Source: Streptomyces sp. NRRL F-4489
Lineage (GTDB): Bacteria; Actinomycetota; Actinomycetes; Streptomycetales; Streptomycetaceae
Length of the DNA: 50,483 nt
Direction of reading: 5' to 3'
Assembly: GCF_001509485.1 (NCBI RefSeq)
Contig: NZ_LLZI01000236.1
Location: 1-50,483 of the forward strand
The notes under the pieces are model-generated. The model made no database searches. It was not told the DNA's origin and saw only the letters and a list, made by a program, of their open reading frames with translations. Position 1 is the stretch's first letter. Each line of letters opens with the position of its first letter. Positions 8,692 through 17,017 of the stretch are shown one piece after another. Position numbers and translations under genes: made by a program.

Positions 8692-11250
8692 TCACTGCGG
8701 CGGGGGCTGCTGCGTCCAGCCGCCGTGCTCGGGCAGCGGCGCGTCCGGAGCGGGCTGCTGCTGCCAGCCGGCCGGCGGCTGCGCGGCGGGCTGCTGCTGC
8801 CAGCCGCCCTGCTGCGGCGGATAGCCGGCCGGGGGCTGGCCCTGCTGCGGCACCTGCTGCTGCGGCTGCTGGCCGTACTGCGCCTGCTGGGCGTACGGGT
8901 CGGCGGCCATCTGCTGCTGGCCCATCTGCGCCTGCGCGTACATCCCCTGGGCCTGCTGCTGGCGCGCGAAGTCCTCGGCGACCAGGGCGGAGAGGTTGAA
9001 GTACGCCTCGCGGGTCTTGGGCCGCATCATGTCCAGATCGACCTCGGCACCGGCCGCGAGGTGCTCGTCGAACGGCACCACGACGACACCGCGGCAGCGG
9101 GTCTCGAAGTGCGACACGATGTCCTCGATCTTGATCATCTTGCCGGTCTCGCGGACCCCGGAGATGACCGTGATACCGCGCTGGACCAAGTCGGCGTAGC
9201 CGTGCGCGGAGAGCCAGTCCAGGGTCGTGCTGGCGCTGCTGGCACCGTCCACCGACGGGGTGGAGATGATGATCAACTGGTCGGCGAGGTCCAGCACTCC
9301 GCGCATCGCGCTGTAGAGCAGGCCCGTACCGGAGTCGGTGAGGATGATCGGGTACTGCTTGCCGAGGATGTCGATCGCGCGGCGGTAGTCCTCGTCGTTG
9401 AACGTCGTGGAGACGGCCGGGTCGACGTCGTTGGCGAGGATCTCCAGGCCCGAGGGGGCCTGCGAGGTGAACCGGCGGATGTCCATGTAGCTGTGCAGAT
9501 GCGGGATGGCCTGCACGAGGTCGCGGATGGTGGCACCGGTCTCGCGGCGGACCCGGCGGCCGAGCGTGCCGGCGTCGGGGTTGGCGTCGATCGCCAGGAT
9601 CTTGTCCTGCCGCTCGGACGCCAGGGTGGCGCCCAGCGCGGTCGTGGTGGTGGTCTTGCCGACGCCGCCCTTGAGGCTGATCACCGCGATGCGGTAGCAG
9701 GACAGCACCGGCGTGCGGATCAGCTCCAGCTTGCGCTGGCGCTCCTCCAGCTCCTTCTTGGCGCCCAGCTTGAACTTGGACGGCTGGGCGTTGGCGCCCG
9801 GCTTGCGCTTCTTGGGCTGATTGCGCAGCAGGCGGTCCGAGGTCAGCTCGACCGCGGCGCTGTAGCCGAGCGGCGCGCCCGGGGTGGCCCGCTGCGGCTG
9901 CTGCTGGCCCGGCTGGGAGTACTGGGCGTAGTTCGCCGCGGCGTTGGGGTCGCCGAACTGCTGGGCGGCGTTCGGGTCGGCGTACTGCTGGGCCGCGTTG
10001 GGGTCGGTGAACTGCTGGCCGGGGAGCTGCTGGGCCTGCTGGGGGTAGCCGGGCTGCTGTCCCTGCTGGGGCTGCTGCGGCTGGGCCTGCTGAGGCTGCG
10101 GCTGCTGCTGGGGATAGCCCTGCTGCGGGTAGCCGTACGCGGGCTGCTGGGCCTGGGGGTTGGGCTGCTGGGCCGGCTGCTGCTGGGCCTGCTGGGGGTA
10201 GCCGTAGGCGGGCTGGGGGTAGCCGTAGCCGCCCTGCTGGGGGTGCTGTTGGGCCGGGGCGGGCTGCTGGGCCTGCTGGGGATAGCCGGCCTGCTGCGGC
10301 TGCTGGGTCTGTTGCGGATAGGCGGCCTGCTGGGGCTGCTGCTGTGCCTGCTGGGGCGCGGCGGCCTGCGGGTGGCCGGCCTGGGCCTGCGCCTGGGCCA
10401 TCCGCGGATCAGCGGGCTGGAACTCCGGCGGCAGCGGCGGCAGTCCGCCCTGCTGCGGCTGGCCCTGGGCGGGCAGCGGCTGCCCGTCCGCGCCGGCCCA
10501 GGGCGCGCCCTGCTGCGGCATGCCCTGGGGCGCCCCCTGCTGCGGCGGTACGCCCTGCTGGGGCGCGGGCTGCTGGGGCGCGGCCGGCGGCTGCTGCTGG
10601 GCCTGCTGAGCCGCCTGCGGGGCCTGCTGGGGCTGCGGCTGGGCGGGCTGGGGCTGGGCGACCGGCTGGGCGGCCGCGGCGGCCTGCGCGGCCGCTGCGG
10701 CGGCGTCGGGGGCCTGGGCCGCCTGCGGTGCCTGGGGTGCCTGAGCGGCCTGGGCCGCCTGCGGTGCCTGAGCGGCCTGCGGGGCCGCTTCCGGCTGCGG
10801 GGCCGCGGCGGACTGCGGCTCGGGCGCCGCGGCCGCCTCCGTGTCGTCCTCGTCGTCGTCCCAGAGGGAGGCCGAGGGGTCCGGACCGGAGCCCGAACGG
10901 ACGTTGCCGGCCGAGGCGTCGGCACCGGCCGGGGCGTCGCCGCCCGCGTCCTGCGGGCGCAGCGTCGGGAAGCCGGGAGGCGCGGCCGGGCCGGCCGCCC
11001 CCTGCTGCGGCAGGCCGGGGACGGGAGCGCCCTGGGACGGGCCGGACAGCGGCTGGCCGGCCGGCGGGGCGGCGCCCTGCGCGCCGGCGGACGGCGTCGC
11101 GGAGGTGGCGCCCGCGCCGCCACTGGTGTCGTTGCTGCCGTACCAGGCCGGAGCCGCGAAATCGATCTTGAACTCACCGGTCAGGTCGAACTCGGACTGG
11201 TCGTCGTCAGGATCGTTCCCGTCCGGGCGGAAAGCCTCCTGGTCTTTCAC
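8692..11250 (-). CDS. EspI-like MinD/ParA-type ATPase of the type VII secretion locus
   Basis: An 852-aa protein. Residues 1 to about 470 are Pro/Gln/Ala-rich and probably disordered, with an acidic start ([20 protein letters not shown]) and many PQQ/YPQQ-type repeats. A basic segment [20 protein letters not shown] follows, then a MinD-like ATPase domain with deviant Walker [15 protein letters not shown] (about 525-538), [11 protein letters not shown] and [16 protein letters not shown] second Gln-rich tail (about 755-852) follows. M. tuberculosis EspI has the same layout of a Pro/Ala-rich head and a MinD-like domain, and is tied to ESX-1 regulation in response to ATP. The GTG at 11250 has AGGAGG five bases upstream; longer upstream frames lack this. 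It is the last gene of a leftward eccE-led group. Confidence 0.85.
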   Translation of the reverse strand: MKDQEAFRPDGNDPDDDQSEFDLTGEFKIDFAAPAWYGSNDTSGGAGATSATPSAGAQGAAPPAGQPLSGPSQGAPVPGLPQQGAAGPAAPPGFPTLRPQDAGGDAPAGADASAGNVRSGSGPDPSASLWDDDEDDTEAAAAPEPQSAAAPQPEAAPQAAQAPQAAQAAQAPQAPQAAQAPDAAAAAAQAAAAAQPVAQPQPAQPQPQQAPQAAQQAQQQPPAAPQQPAPQQGVPPQQGAPQGMPQQGAPWAGADGQPLPAQGQPQQGGLPPLPPEFQPADPRMAQAQAQAGHPQAAAPQQAQQQPQQAAYPQQTQQPQQAGYPQQAQQPAPAQQHPQQGGYGYPQPAYGYPQQAQQQPAQQPNPQAQQPAYGYPQQGYPQQQPQPQQAQPQQPQQGQQPGYPQQAQQLPGQQFTDPNAAQQYADPNAAQQFGDPNAAANYAQYSQPGQQQPQRATPGAPLGYSAAVELTSDRLLRNQPKKRKPGANAQPSKFKLGAKKELEERQRKLELIRTPVLSCYRIAVISLKGGVGKTTTTTALGATLASERQDKILAIDANPDAGTLGRRVRRETGATIRDLVQAIPHLHSYMDIRRFTSQAPSGLEILANDVDPAVSTTFNDEDYRRAIDILGKQYPIILTDSGTGLLYSAMRGVLDLADQLIIISTPSVDGASSASTTLDWLSAHGYADLVQRGITVISGVRETGKMIKIEDIVSHFETRCRGVVVVPFDEHLAAGAEVDLDMMRPKTREAYFNLSALVAEDFARQQQAQGMYAQAQMGQQQMAADPYAQQAQYGQQPQQQVPQQGQPPAGYPPQQGGWQQQPAAQPPAGWQQQPAPDAPLPEHGGWTQQPPPQ

Positions 11251-11376
11251 TGTGCCTCCTGGTCTACTGCAACGCACCTGAACGGCAGGACCGGATACAG
11301 GCGGATCGATCGGATGTAACGGAAGTCGGAGCACGCCACCCGGGGTTGCGCCACCACTGCTTGTCTCCATCCCCGT

Positions 11377-11465
11377 ATCGACTGCCGTCGTGCACTGCCG
11401 GTGTGATGTGCTCCTGCGGCTCACCCCACAGCCTAATCAACAGTCGGCCCATAACGGCAGTCGAT
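11377..11465 (-). promoter_or_regulatory. Long-range 12-bp inverted repeat in the leader of the EspI-like gene
   Basis: ATCGACTGCCGT (11377-11388) and ACGGCAGTCGAT (11454-11465) are perfect reverse complements 65 bases apart. They lie inside the 313-base gap (11251-11563) between the EspI-like gene and the upstream 280-aa gene. The gap contains no credible coding frame. It may hold a separate promoter for the EspI-like gene, but I could not fix -35/-10 boxes with confidence. Confidence 0.4.
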
Positions 11466-11563
11466 GCCATGTCGTCTTCGAGCCCGCCCGGCACGGCGAC
11501 GGGCGCACCCGTGGATGCGCCCGTGGGCCGAGCCGGCGGAGAGTGCGGCGGGGCCGCGCGGAA

Positions 11564-12406
11564 TCAGTCCATCCGGCGCGGACCGCCCAGCAGATTGGTC
11601 TCGGCCTCGGTGGGCTGGGTCATGACGAACTGGTGGCCGCCGTCCCGCCGGCACCACAGCATCGCGTTGTCGCTGAGCGTCGGCAGCACCGCCCCGACGT
11701 TCTCCGGCAGCCGCATGATCCGCGTCACGACCTCCGCCTCCTCCGGCGAGAGCCGCTGCAGGCCGACGACGTCCACCCGGCTGAGCATCTGCGGCGAGCG
11801 CGGCCCGAGGAACGGCAGCACGGTCAGCACGGTCTGCCAGGGGCTCGGCGCGAGCTGGTTGCGCGGCGGCCGCGCGCCCATGTCGCGGACGACGAGAACG
11901 GGGCTGGAAACCGACGGTCCCTGCGGCGCGATCTGGCGCACGTCGAAGACCGAGACGCACTGCTGCCCGCCGCCGGCCGCCTGCGCCATCTGGCCCCAGG
12001 CCGGCGGGCGGGCGGTCTCGACCGCGACCCGGGCGCCGGTGGCGACCGTGCGCAGCGCCAGCACCTGCGCCATCCACATGCTGCCGACCAGCGCGACCTC
12101 CATCGGCGCCGGGCGCAGCAGGCTCAGCACCGCGGGCTGGTTCTGCGGATCGATGCCGATGATCACGCCGTCGTCGCCGACCGGCAGGGTCAGCGCGGCC
12201 AGCGATTCGGCGGTCAGCACATGGGGGTTGCGGCGCGGGCCGCGCAGCCCGTAACCCGGGCGCGGCTTCGGCCCGGTGGGCGCGGCCTGCTGCTCGTCCG
12301 GTCGCGGCTGGTGGGAGAGCCGGCCGCCGGAGACGCCGGTGTTGGTCGGGGTGCGCCAGCCGTCGCTGCTGACGCTGACACGGGGCTGATACGTGGGAGT
12401 GCCCAT
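11564..12406 (-). CDS. Type VII secretion-associated protein of unknown function
   Basis: A 280-aa soluble protein I cannot assign to a named family. The first 60 residues are Pro/Gly/Arg-rich. The rest alternates short beta-like segments (GVIIGIDPQNQPAVLSLLRP, PMEVALVGSMWMAQVLALRT, VLVVRDMGARPPRN) with an Asn/Asp-rich C-terminus. There are no membrane segments. The ATG overlaps the TGA of eccE by one base (TGATG), so it is translationally coupled to EccE and probably works with it, for example as a cytosolic partner of the membrane complex. Its position between eccE and the EspI-like gene matches the conserved Streptomyces ESX layout (recollection). Confidence 0.7.
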   Translation of the reverse strand: MGTPTYQPRVSVSSDGWRTPTNTGVSGGRLSHQPRPDEQQAAPTGPKPRPGYGLRGPRRNPHVLTAESLAALTLPVGDDGVIIGIDPQNQPAVLSLLRPAPMEVALVGSMWMAQVLALRTVATGARVAVETARPPAWGQMAQAAGGGQQCVSVFDVRQIAPQGPSVSSPVLVVRDMGARPPRNQLAPSPWQTVLTVLPFLGPRSPQMLSRVDVVGLQRLSPEEAEVVTRIMRLPENVGAVLPTLSDNAMLWCRRDGGHQFVMTQPTEAETNLLGGPRRMD

Positions 12407-13779
12407 CAGCGGGTACCTCCGAGGGGAAGCGTGGCCAGCAGGCCGGGCAGCTGCTCGCGGTCCAGGCGCACCAGCCCGACCTTGACCGAGCCGGAGCGGC
12501 GCTCCAACTCGCTCTGCGCGGCGGAGAGTTCGTTGTCGCTGCGGGTGGACAGCCGGACGTAGCCGGAGATGGCCGGCAGCCGGCCGCCGCCGTGCGTGGC
12601 GGTCAGCGCGAAGGTGCTGGCCATCGCCCGGGTGCTGGTCAGCAGCTGGATGATGGCGGCCAACGGGGCGCCGCCCGGGCCGAGTTGGGGCCAGCGGCCG
12701 ATCCAGTACGTGGAGTGCCAGCGGTCGTCGCAGCGCATCGCGCGGGTGGTCTCCTGGGTGCGGCGGGCGGCCCGGCCGTCCCGGCCCATCGCGCCGTTCG
12801 CGGCCCGCGGGCTGACGCACACCGCGGTGCCGACCGCGGCCACCACCTCGCGCTCGTCGAGCACCCTGGCCCGTACGCCGCGCGCGGTGAGCCGGCTGAC
12901 GAGCTGGTCGGCGGCGCGCAGCAGGGAGCGCTGGGCGCCGCCCATGCCGCCGCCGCGCGCCTCGATGGCCTCCGCGCACAGCTCCGGGTCGAGCTTCAGC
13001 GCGATCCAGGTCAGCTGGACCGCGGGGGTCTGCGCCTGGGCCTGGAGCGGCGCGTAGGAGCGGGCCGCGACGGCCTGCTCGGGCAGGTGCGGCGCCGGGG
13101 CGGGCTGGGTGTACTGGACGAACTGCACCGACTCCAGGTGGATGTCCTCGACGTCCAGCGCGGTGTGCAGCAGCTCCAGCGGCACCATGTGGCTGCCGCG
13201 GTGCGGCCGCAGCGGTTCGTCGCGGGCGTCGACCTGGACGATGGCGGTCAGGAACGTGCCGTCGCCGACGAAGCCCACCGGGCGCTGCTCGGCGTCGACG
13301 TACTCGTACGTGCGCAGGGCCGGATCGCACTCCACCACCGGGGCGAAGGCGGGGTCGACGCCCTGGGTGGCGGCGAGGTTCTCGGTGGCGGTCTTGCCGC
13401 GGCGGTTCATCGCGCGCACGGTGGTGATCCACTCGGGCAGCGGGATCCGGCGGCGGCGGCCGAGCGCGAAGACGACCAGCACGACCGCCACCACTCCGGC
13501 CACGCCCAGCACGATCGCGTTGTGCGCCGCCAGGCCCACCAGCACCAGCGCGGCGGCGAGTTCGATGATGGCCAGCTGCTGGACGCGGACGCCGCCGATG
13601 GTGCCGGCCTGCTGGCGCAGCCGCGGCGAGACCGGTCCGGCCGCGGTCCGGCCGCCGTTTTCCCTGCCGCCCGGAGCTGTACCGTTCTGGCCCGTATTTC
13701 CCGTTGAATGCGGTGCAGCGGAAGGCTGTTGCTGCTGTTGCCGCCCGTTGCGGCGTCGAGCCCTGGTGGCGCTGGACAT
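12406..13779 (-). CDS. eccE: Type VII secretion protein EccE
   Basis: A 457-aa membrane component of the ESX secretion machine. Residues 1-65 are polar with a poly-Gln stretch. Two hydrophobic helices follow (about 68-86 and 88-107) and then RRRRIPLPEWITTVRAMNRR, which starts the EccE cytosolic domain. The conserved end of the domain includes GVRARVLDEREVVAAVG and a C-terminal GSVKVGLVRLDREQLPGLLA. Two TM segments near the N-terminus followed by a large soluble domain is the EccE topology. The gene is divergent from eccB across 184 bases, which probably contain promoters for both directions. Confidence 0.85.
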   Translation of the reverse strand: MSSATRARRRNGRQQQQQPSAAPHSTGNTGQNGTAPGGRENGGRTAAGPVSPRLRQQAGTIGGVRVQQLAIIELAAALVLVGLAAHNAIVLGVAGVVAVVLVVFALGRRRRIPLPEWITTVRAMNRRGKTATENLAATQGVDPAFAPVVECDPALRTYEYVDAEQRPVGFVGDGTFLTAIVQVDARDEPLRPHRGSHMVPLELLHTALDVEDIHLESVQFVQYTQPAPAPHLPEQAVAARSYAPLQAQAQTPAVQLTWIALKLDPELCAEAIEARGGGMGGAQRSLLRAADQLVSRLTARGVRARVLDEREVVAAVGTAVCVSPRAANGAMGRDGRAARRTQETTRAMRCDDRWHSTYWIGRWPQLGPGGAPLAAIIQLLTSTRAMASTFALTATHGGGRLPAISGYVRLSTRSDNELSAAQSELERRSGSVKVGLVRLDREQLPGLLATLPLGGTR

Positions 13780-13963
13780 CCCCCGGCCTGCTCCTCTACT
13801 GGTGGTGTGCCTCTGGGCGTATCGGCCGCCGCTGAGACTGGTGCTTCGGAAGGTGGCACCCGTACCGTACGGCTCGATCGATACACGGCATAGTAGAGGG
13901 CGCTACGGCGTGAGTGCCGGGGGCGGTCGATGTGGATCCAACAGGCGGGGAGAGAAAGCAACA

Positions 13964-15628
13964 ATGGCATCACGTCGGGACGAGCTGAATGCGTATTCGT
14001 TTGCTCGAAAGCGTACGAATGCGGCATTTCTGAAGCCGCTGCCGAACGGCTCGATCGAAAGTGCCCCCAAGCCCCTGAAGGCCGTGTTGCCCAGCGTGGT
14101 GATGGGGGTCGTGATGCTCGTGGGGTTCGGGGCCTGCGGCATTCTCAAGCCGGTCGCCCCGGCGGGATGGGACACCGTGGGGGCAAATGTCCTTGTCGGT
14201 GACGAATCCACCACCCGCTATGTCGTCCTCGAAAGCACCGACGCCAATGGCAAAAAGCAGAAGCTGCTGCACCCGATCCTGAATCTGGCCTCCGCCAAAC
14301 TCCTTCTGGACCCGAAGAAGTTCCAGGTCGTCAAGGTCAAGGAATCGGAGCTGGACGGAAAGCTCTCGCACGGCGCGGCGATCGGCATTCCGTACGCCCC
14401 GGACCGGCTGCCCAGCCCGTCCGACGTCGACAAGCCCAAGACCTGGGCGGTGTGCGACCGCCCCGGCAGCGGCGAGAACAGCAAGACCCAGCAGGCGGTG
14501 TTCGTCCTCGCCGGCAAGGACCGGGACGCCATCGACAACCCCAAGAAGGGGAAGCTCGACCTCCACCAGGCGCTGTACGTCGAGGACCCGGACGGCGTGA
14601 AGTGGCTGGTCGACCAGAGCGGTTTCGCGTTCCAGATGATCGCCGACGAGCAGCAGGCCGCCATGGAGGCGAAGTCCGGCATCAAGCACACCGACTCCGA
14701 GGCCGACCGCGCCCTGCGCCGCATCATCTTCGGCACCCAGGCCGAACCCCAGAAGGTGTCGGCGGAGTTCATGAACACGCTGATCAAGAGCCCGTACGCG
14801 ATCAGCATGCCGAAGGTCCCGGGCGCCGGCCAGCCGGTCTCCAACCCGGCCATCCCCGCCGAGGCGCGCAAGGTCGGCGCGATCCTCCGGGTCGGCGACG
14901 GCGCGAAGTACGTGGTCCTGAAGGACGGCGTCGAGCAGGTCTCCAACTTCGTGGCCAACCTCCTGGAGCAGGGCCCCAACGCCGAGGCGGTGACCGGCTC
15001 GGCCGGCAAGGCGCTCACGCCGGTGAGCGCCGCCACCGGCAGCGTCAGCCCCAAGCTCGACGCCACCAACCACCCGGTGACGTTCTACGGGAAGGTCTGG
15101 AACACCGACCTGGACAACCCGTGGCCCAAGGAGATGGTCAGCGCGGCCAACGACTTCGCGCACGGCTCGCAGACCGGCGGGCTGTCCACGCCCACCAAGG
15201 ACGGCGTCTCCTGCAGCGTCTACAAGGGCACCACCACCAAGTACCCGGGCGTCGACAAGCTCGGCTTCCCCAACGGCATCCCGGACATGACCACCTGGGT
15301 CGGCAAGGAGTACCCGGCGAAGATCGCGCCCGGCTCCACCGCCTACGTCACCCCCGGCAGCGGCCTGCTCTACCAGCAGGTGGCCACGCCGACCGCGACC
15401 TCCGGCAGCCTCTTCCTCGTCACCGACACCGGCCTGCGCTACTCGGTCCCGCGGAACAACGACTCCGCCAACAAGGCCGGCAGCGACAAGCAGGAGGTCG
15501 ACCAGGCGCAGGTCCACCTCGGCTACGGCGACGCCCACCCGCCGCTGCTGCCCGAGGCGTGGTCCAAGCTGCTCTCCGCCGGGCCGTCCCTGGACGTCAA
15601 CAGCGCGAAGCAGCCGCAGGCGTCCTGA
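13964..15628 (+). CDS. eccB: Type VII secretion protein EccB
   Basis: A 554-aa core ESX component with a short cytosolic N-terminus (MASRRDELNAYSFARKRTNA), one transmembrane helix at about 38-58 (VLPSVVMGVVMLVGFGACGI) and a large extracytoplasmic domain made of repeats around a central core, as known for mycobacterial EccB. Two cysteines, in VCDRPG and VSCSVYKG, are well placed for the conserved disulfide. The ATG was chosen because the family N-terminus (RxELNAYxFxxRR) begins there; the Shine-Dalgarno GGGGAGAG is weak. An A/T-rich CATAGTAGAG at about 13889-13898 is a possible -10 region. The C-terminus has the typical LGYGDAHPPLLPEAW region. Confidence 0.92.
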   Translation: MASRRDELNAYSFARKRTNAAFLKPLPNGSIESAPKPLKAVLPSVVMGVVMLVGFGACGILKPVAPAGWDTVGANVLVGDESTTRYVVLESTDANGKKQKLLHPILNLASAKLLLDPKKFQVVKVKESELDGKLSHGAAIGIPYAPDRLPSPSDVDKPKTWAVCDRPGSGENSKTQQAVFVLAGKDRDAIDNPKKGKLDLHQALYVEDPDGVKWLVDQSGFAFQMIADEQQAAMEAKSGIKHTDSEADRALRRIIFGTQAEPQKVSAEFMNTLIKSPYAISMPKVPGAGQPVSNPAIPAEARKVGAILRVGDGAKYVVLKDGVEQVSNFVANLLEQGPNAEAVTGSAGKALTPVSAATGSVSPKLDATNHPVTFYGKVWNTDLDNPWPKEMVSAANDFAHGSQTGGLSTPTKDGVSCSVYKGTTTKYPGVDKLGFPNGIPDMTTWVGKEYPAKIAPGSTAYVTPGSGLLYQQVATPTATSGSLFLVTDTGLRYSVPRNNDSANKAGSDKQEVDQAQVHLGYGDAHPPLLPEAWSKLLSAGPSLDVNSAKQPQAS

Positions 15629-15644
15629 TACGGGCCCGGGCGGG

Positions 15645-15674
15645 CCGCACGGGGGCTTTCGGGCGTCCGTGCGG
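15645..15674 (+). terminator. Hairpin after eccB
   Basis: CCGCACGG (15645-15652) pairs with CCGTGCGG (15667-15674) across a 14-base loop containing CTTTC. This is a modest stem 17 bases after the eccB stop. The rest of the 385-base gap before the first esx gene shows no credible gene; it holds the palindrome listed next. Confidence 0.5.
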
Positions 15675-15854
15675 GGCCGTCTGCGTACCCGTACGGGACC
15701 GCGCCGGATGGCCGCCGGGCCGCGCCGGGTACCCTCGTGGAGGGCCGGCGCGGCTTTGGCCGGCGGGACGCGGTACGACCGCCCCGCCCCCGCCGCCCGA
15801 CCGAAAGCTCCACCTCTGCCCGATTCCGCTGAACGTCGGCTTTCCGCCGCCCAG

Positions 15855-15881
15855 TTGACAATGTTGTGATCCCGTCACAAC
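15855..15881 (+). promoter_or_regulatory. Candidate promoter/operator upstream of the esx pair
   Basis: A consensus-like TTGACA at 15855-15860 is followed by a perfect inverted repeat GTTGTGA-N5-TCACAAC (15863-15869 and 15875-15881). The core TGTGA-N5-TCACA resembles binding sites of dimeric helix-turn-helix regulators. Its half-site spacing is one base shorter than the GTG-N8-CAC Streptomyces Crp motif I recall, and it only loosely resembles the BldD AGTGA-N-TCACC pattern. It lies about 135 bases before the first esx ATG. The regulator is unknown. Confidence 0.5.
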
Positions 15882-16013
15882 CGCGCTCCCCCTGTTGGGA
15901 ACAGGCGTGTGGAGTAGGTAATGTGGCAGGAGGCGTCAGCAGGAGATGCCACCCGCGCACCGCCTCGCCGGTGCCGCGCGGCCGACGTACAAGTCTCATG
16001 GGGGACGTTGACC

Positions 16014-16334
16014 ATGGCTGGTCAGTTCACAACCACGCACGAGGAGATGGTCGCGTTCAGCGGCAAAATCGACTCGGTCAACCAGGCGATCCAGGGCGAG
16101 ATCCAGCGCCTGCAGACGGTCGTCGACACCATCACCTCGGGGTGGAAGGGCCAGGCGGCCTCCTCGTACCACCAGCTCCAGTCGCAGGTGAACGAGGACG
16201 GCAACCGGATCAACCAGCTGCTGGCCGAGATCAAGGAAGCGATCGACCAGACCACGCAGAACTACACCTCCTCCGAGGAGGAGCAGGCCCAGTCGATCTC
16301 CCACGTCACCGCTCAGGCCTCCCCGTTCGGATGA
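16014..16334 (+). CDS. esxB: WXG100 family secreted protein, EsxB-like
   Basis: A 106-aa ESX substrate that forms a helical hairpin. The Trp-Lys-Gly turn lies at ITSGWKGQAASS (about residue 43). The second helix ends with the secretion motif Tyr-Thr-Ser-Ser-Glu (YxxxE) and the protein finishes HVTAQASPFG. Mycobacterial CFP-10 (EsxB) likewise ends in a short hydrophobic tail with a terminal Phe that contacts EccC, so I name this one EsxB by its tail and position. The ATG at 16014 has GGGGAC 7 bases upstream. It is followed 129 bases later by its partner. Confidence 0.85.
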   Translation: MAGQFTTTHEEMVAFSGKIDSVNQAIQGEIQRLQTVVDTITSGWKGQAASSYHQLQSQVNEDGNRINQLLAEIKEAIDQTTQNYTSSEEEQAQSISHVTAQASPFG

Positions 16335-16463
16335 TGGGGCCGCGCCACTGACCCGGCGCATCCGCCCACCCGCCGCGGCGTGCCCGGCCGGACCGTTCCG
16401 GTTCCCGGCCCGCCCGCGCGGTATGTGAATCGACTAGGCAGCAACAACTCCTGAGGAGACCCC

Positions 16464-16757
16464 ATGTCCGGCCAGATCCTCGTCAATTTCCAGACGATCA
16501 GCCAGGCAAGTTCCGACGTGCGTCAGACCGCCAACAACATCCGCCAGCAGCTCGACGACCTCGAGGCCGGCGTCAAGAAGATCGCCGCCAGCTGGGAAGG
16601 CGCCGCGCAGGAGGGCTACCAGGCCCGCCAGCGCGAGTGGGACCAGCGCGCCGCGCACCTCCAGCAGACGCTGGAGGCCATCGCCAAGGCGCTGGACACC
16701 GCCGCGCAGAACTACCAGAGCACCGAGCACAAGAACGCCAGCATCTGGGGCGGCTGA
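16464..16757 (+). CDS. esxA: WXG100 family secreted protein, EsxA-like
   Basis: A 97-aa WXG100 protein, the likely heterodimer partner of the upstream EsxB. Trp-Glu-Gly lies at IAASWEGAAQEGY (about residue 43-45). The second helix closes with Tyr-Gln-Ser-Thr-Glu (YxxxE), and the end is NASIWGG. CTGAGGAG lies six bases before the ATG. The assignment of A versus B relies on gene order in Streptomyces (esxBA, recollection) and the tails. Both proteins have the size and motif spacing of secreted ESAT-6-like pairs. The next 260 bases hold no gene; they include an eight-C run and a pyrimidine-rich tract at about 16885-16910. Confidence 0.85.
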   Translation: MSGQILVNFQTISQASSDVRQTANNIRQQLDDLEAGVKKIAASWEGAAQEGYQARQREWDQRAAHLQQTLEAIAKALDTAAQNYQSTEHKNASIWGG

Positions 16758-17017
16758 CCTCGCGTCCCGCGAGGAGGCAGGCACGACGGCACACGGCTGA
16801 GCAGCCCCCGACGGCTCGCACAGTGGTCCATGAGGGCGAGCGCGCTGCACCAGTGCGCTCGCCCTTCTGCCGTCCGCCTCCCCGCACCCCACCCCCCCCT
16901 CCTTTTTCCTCACAGCGGCGGCGCAACACCACCGCCGTTGCTCCCCCTCCTCCCTTCCTCCCGCCCCTCGCCGCACCTCACGCCCCTTCTCAACCCGCTA
17001 CGGAGAGCAGACAACCC

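Noticed and set aside
8725..11319. Plus-strand open frame of about 860 codons opposite the EspI-like gene
   Set aside because: Third-position GC shadow of the Gln/Pro/Ala-rich head. The MinD-like ATPase on the minus strand explains the region.
15597..15878. Minus-strand 93-codon frame and plus-strand 66-codon frame between eccB and esxB
   Set aside because: No family resemblance or Shine-Dalgarno; the region contains the eccB hairpin and the esx promoter palindrome.
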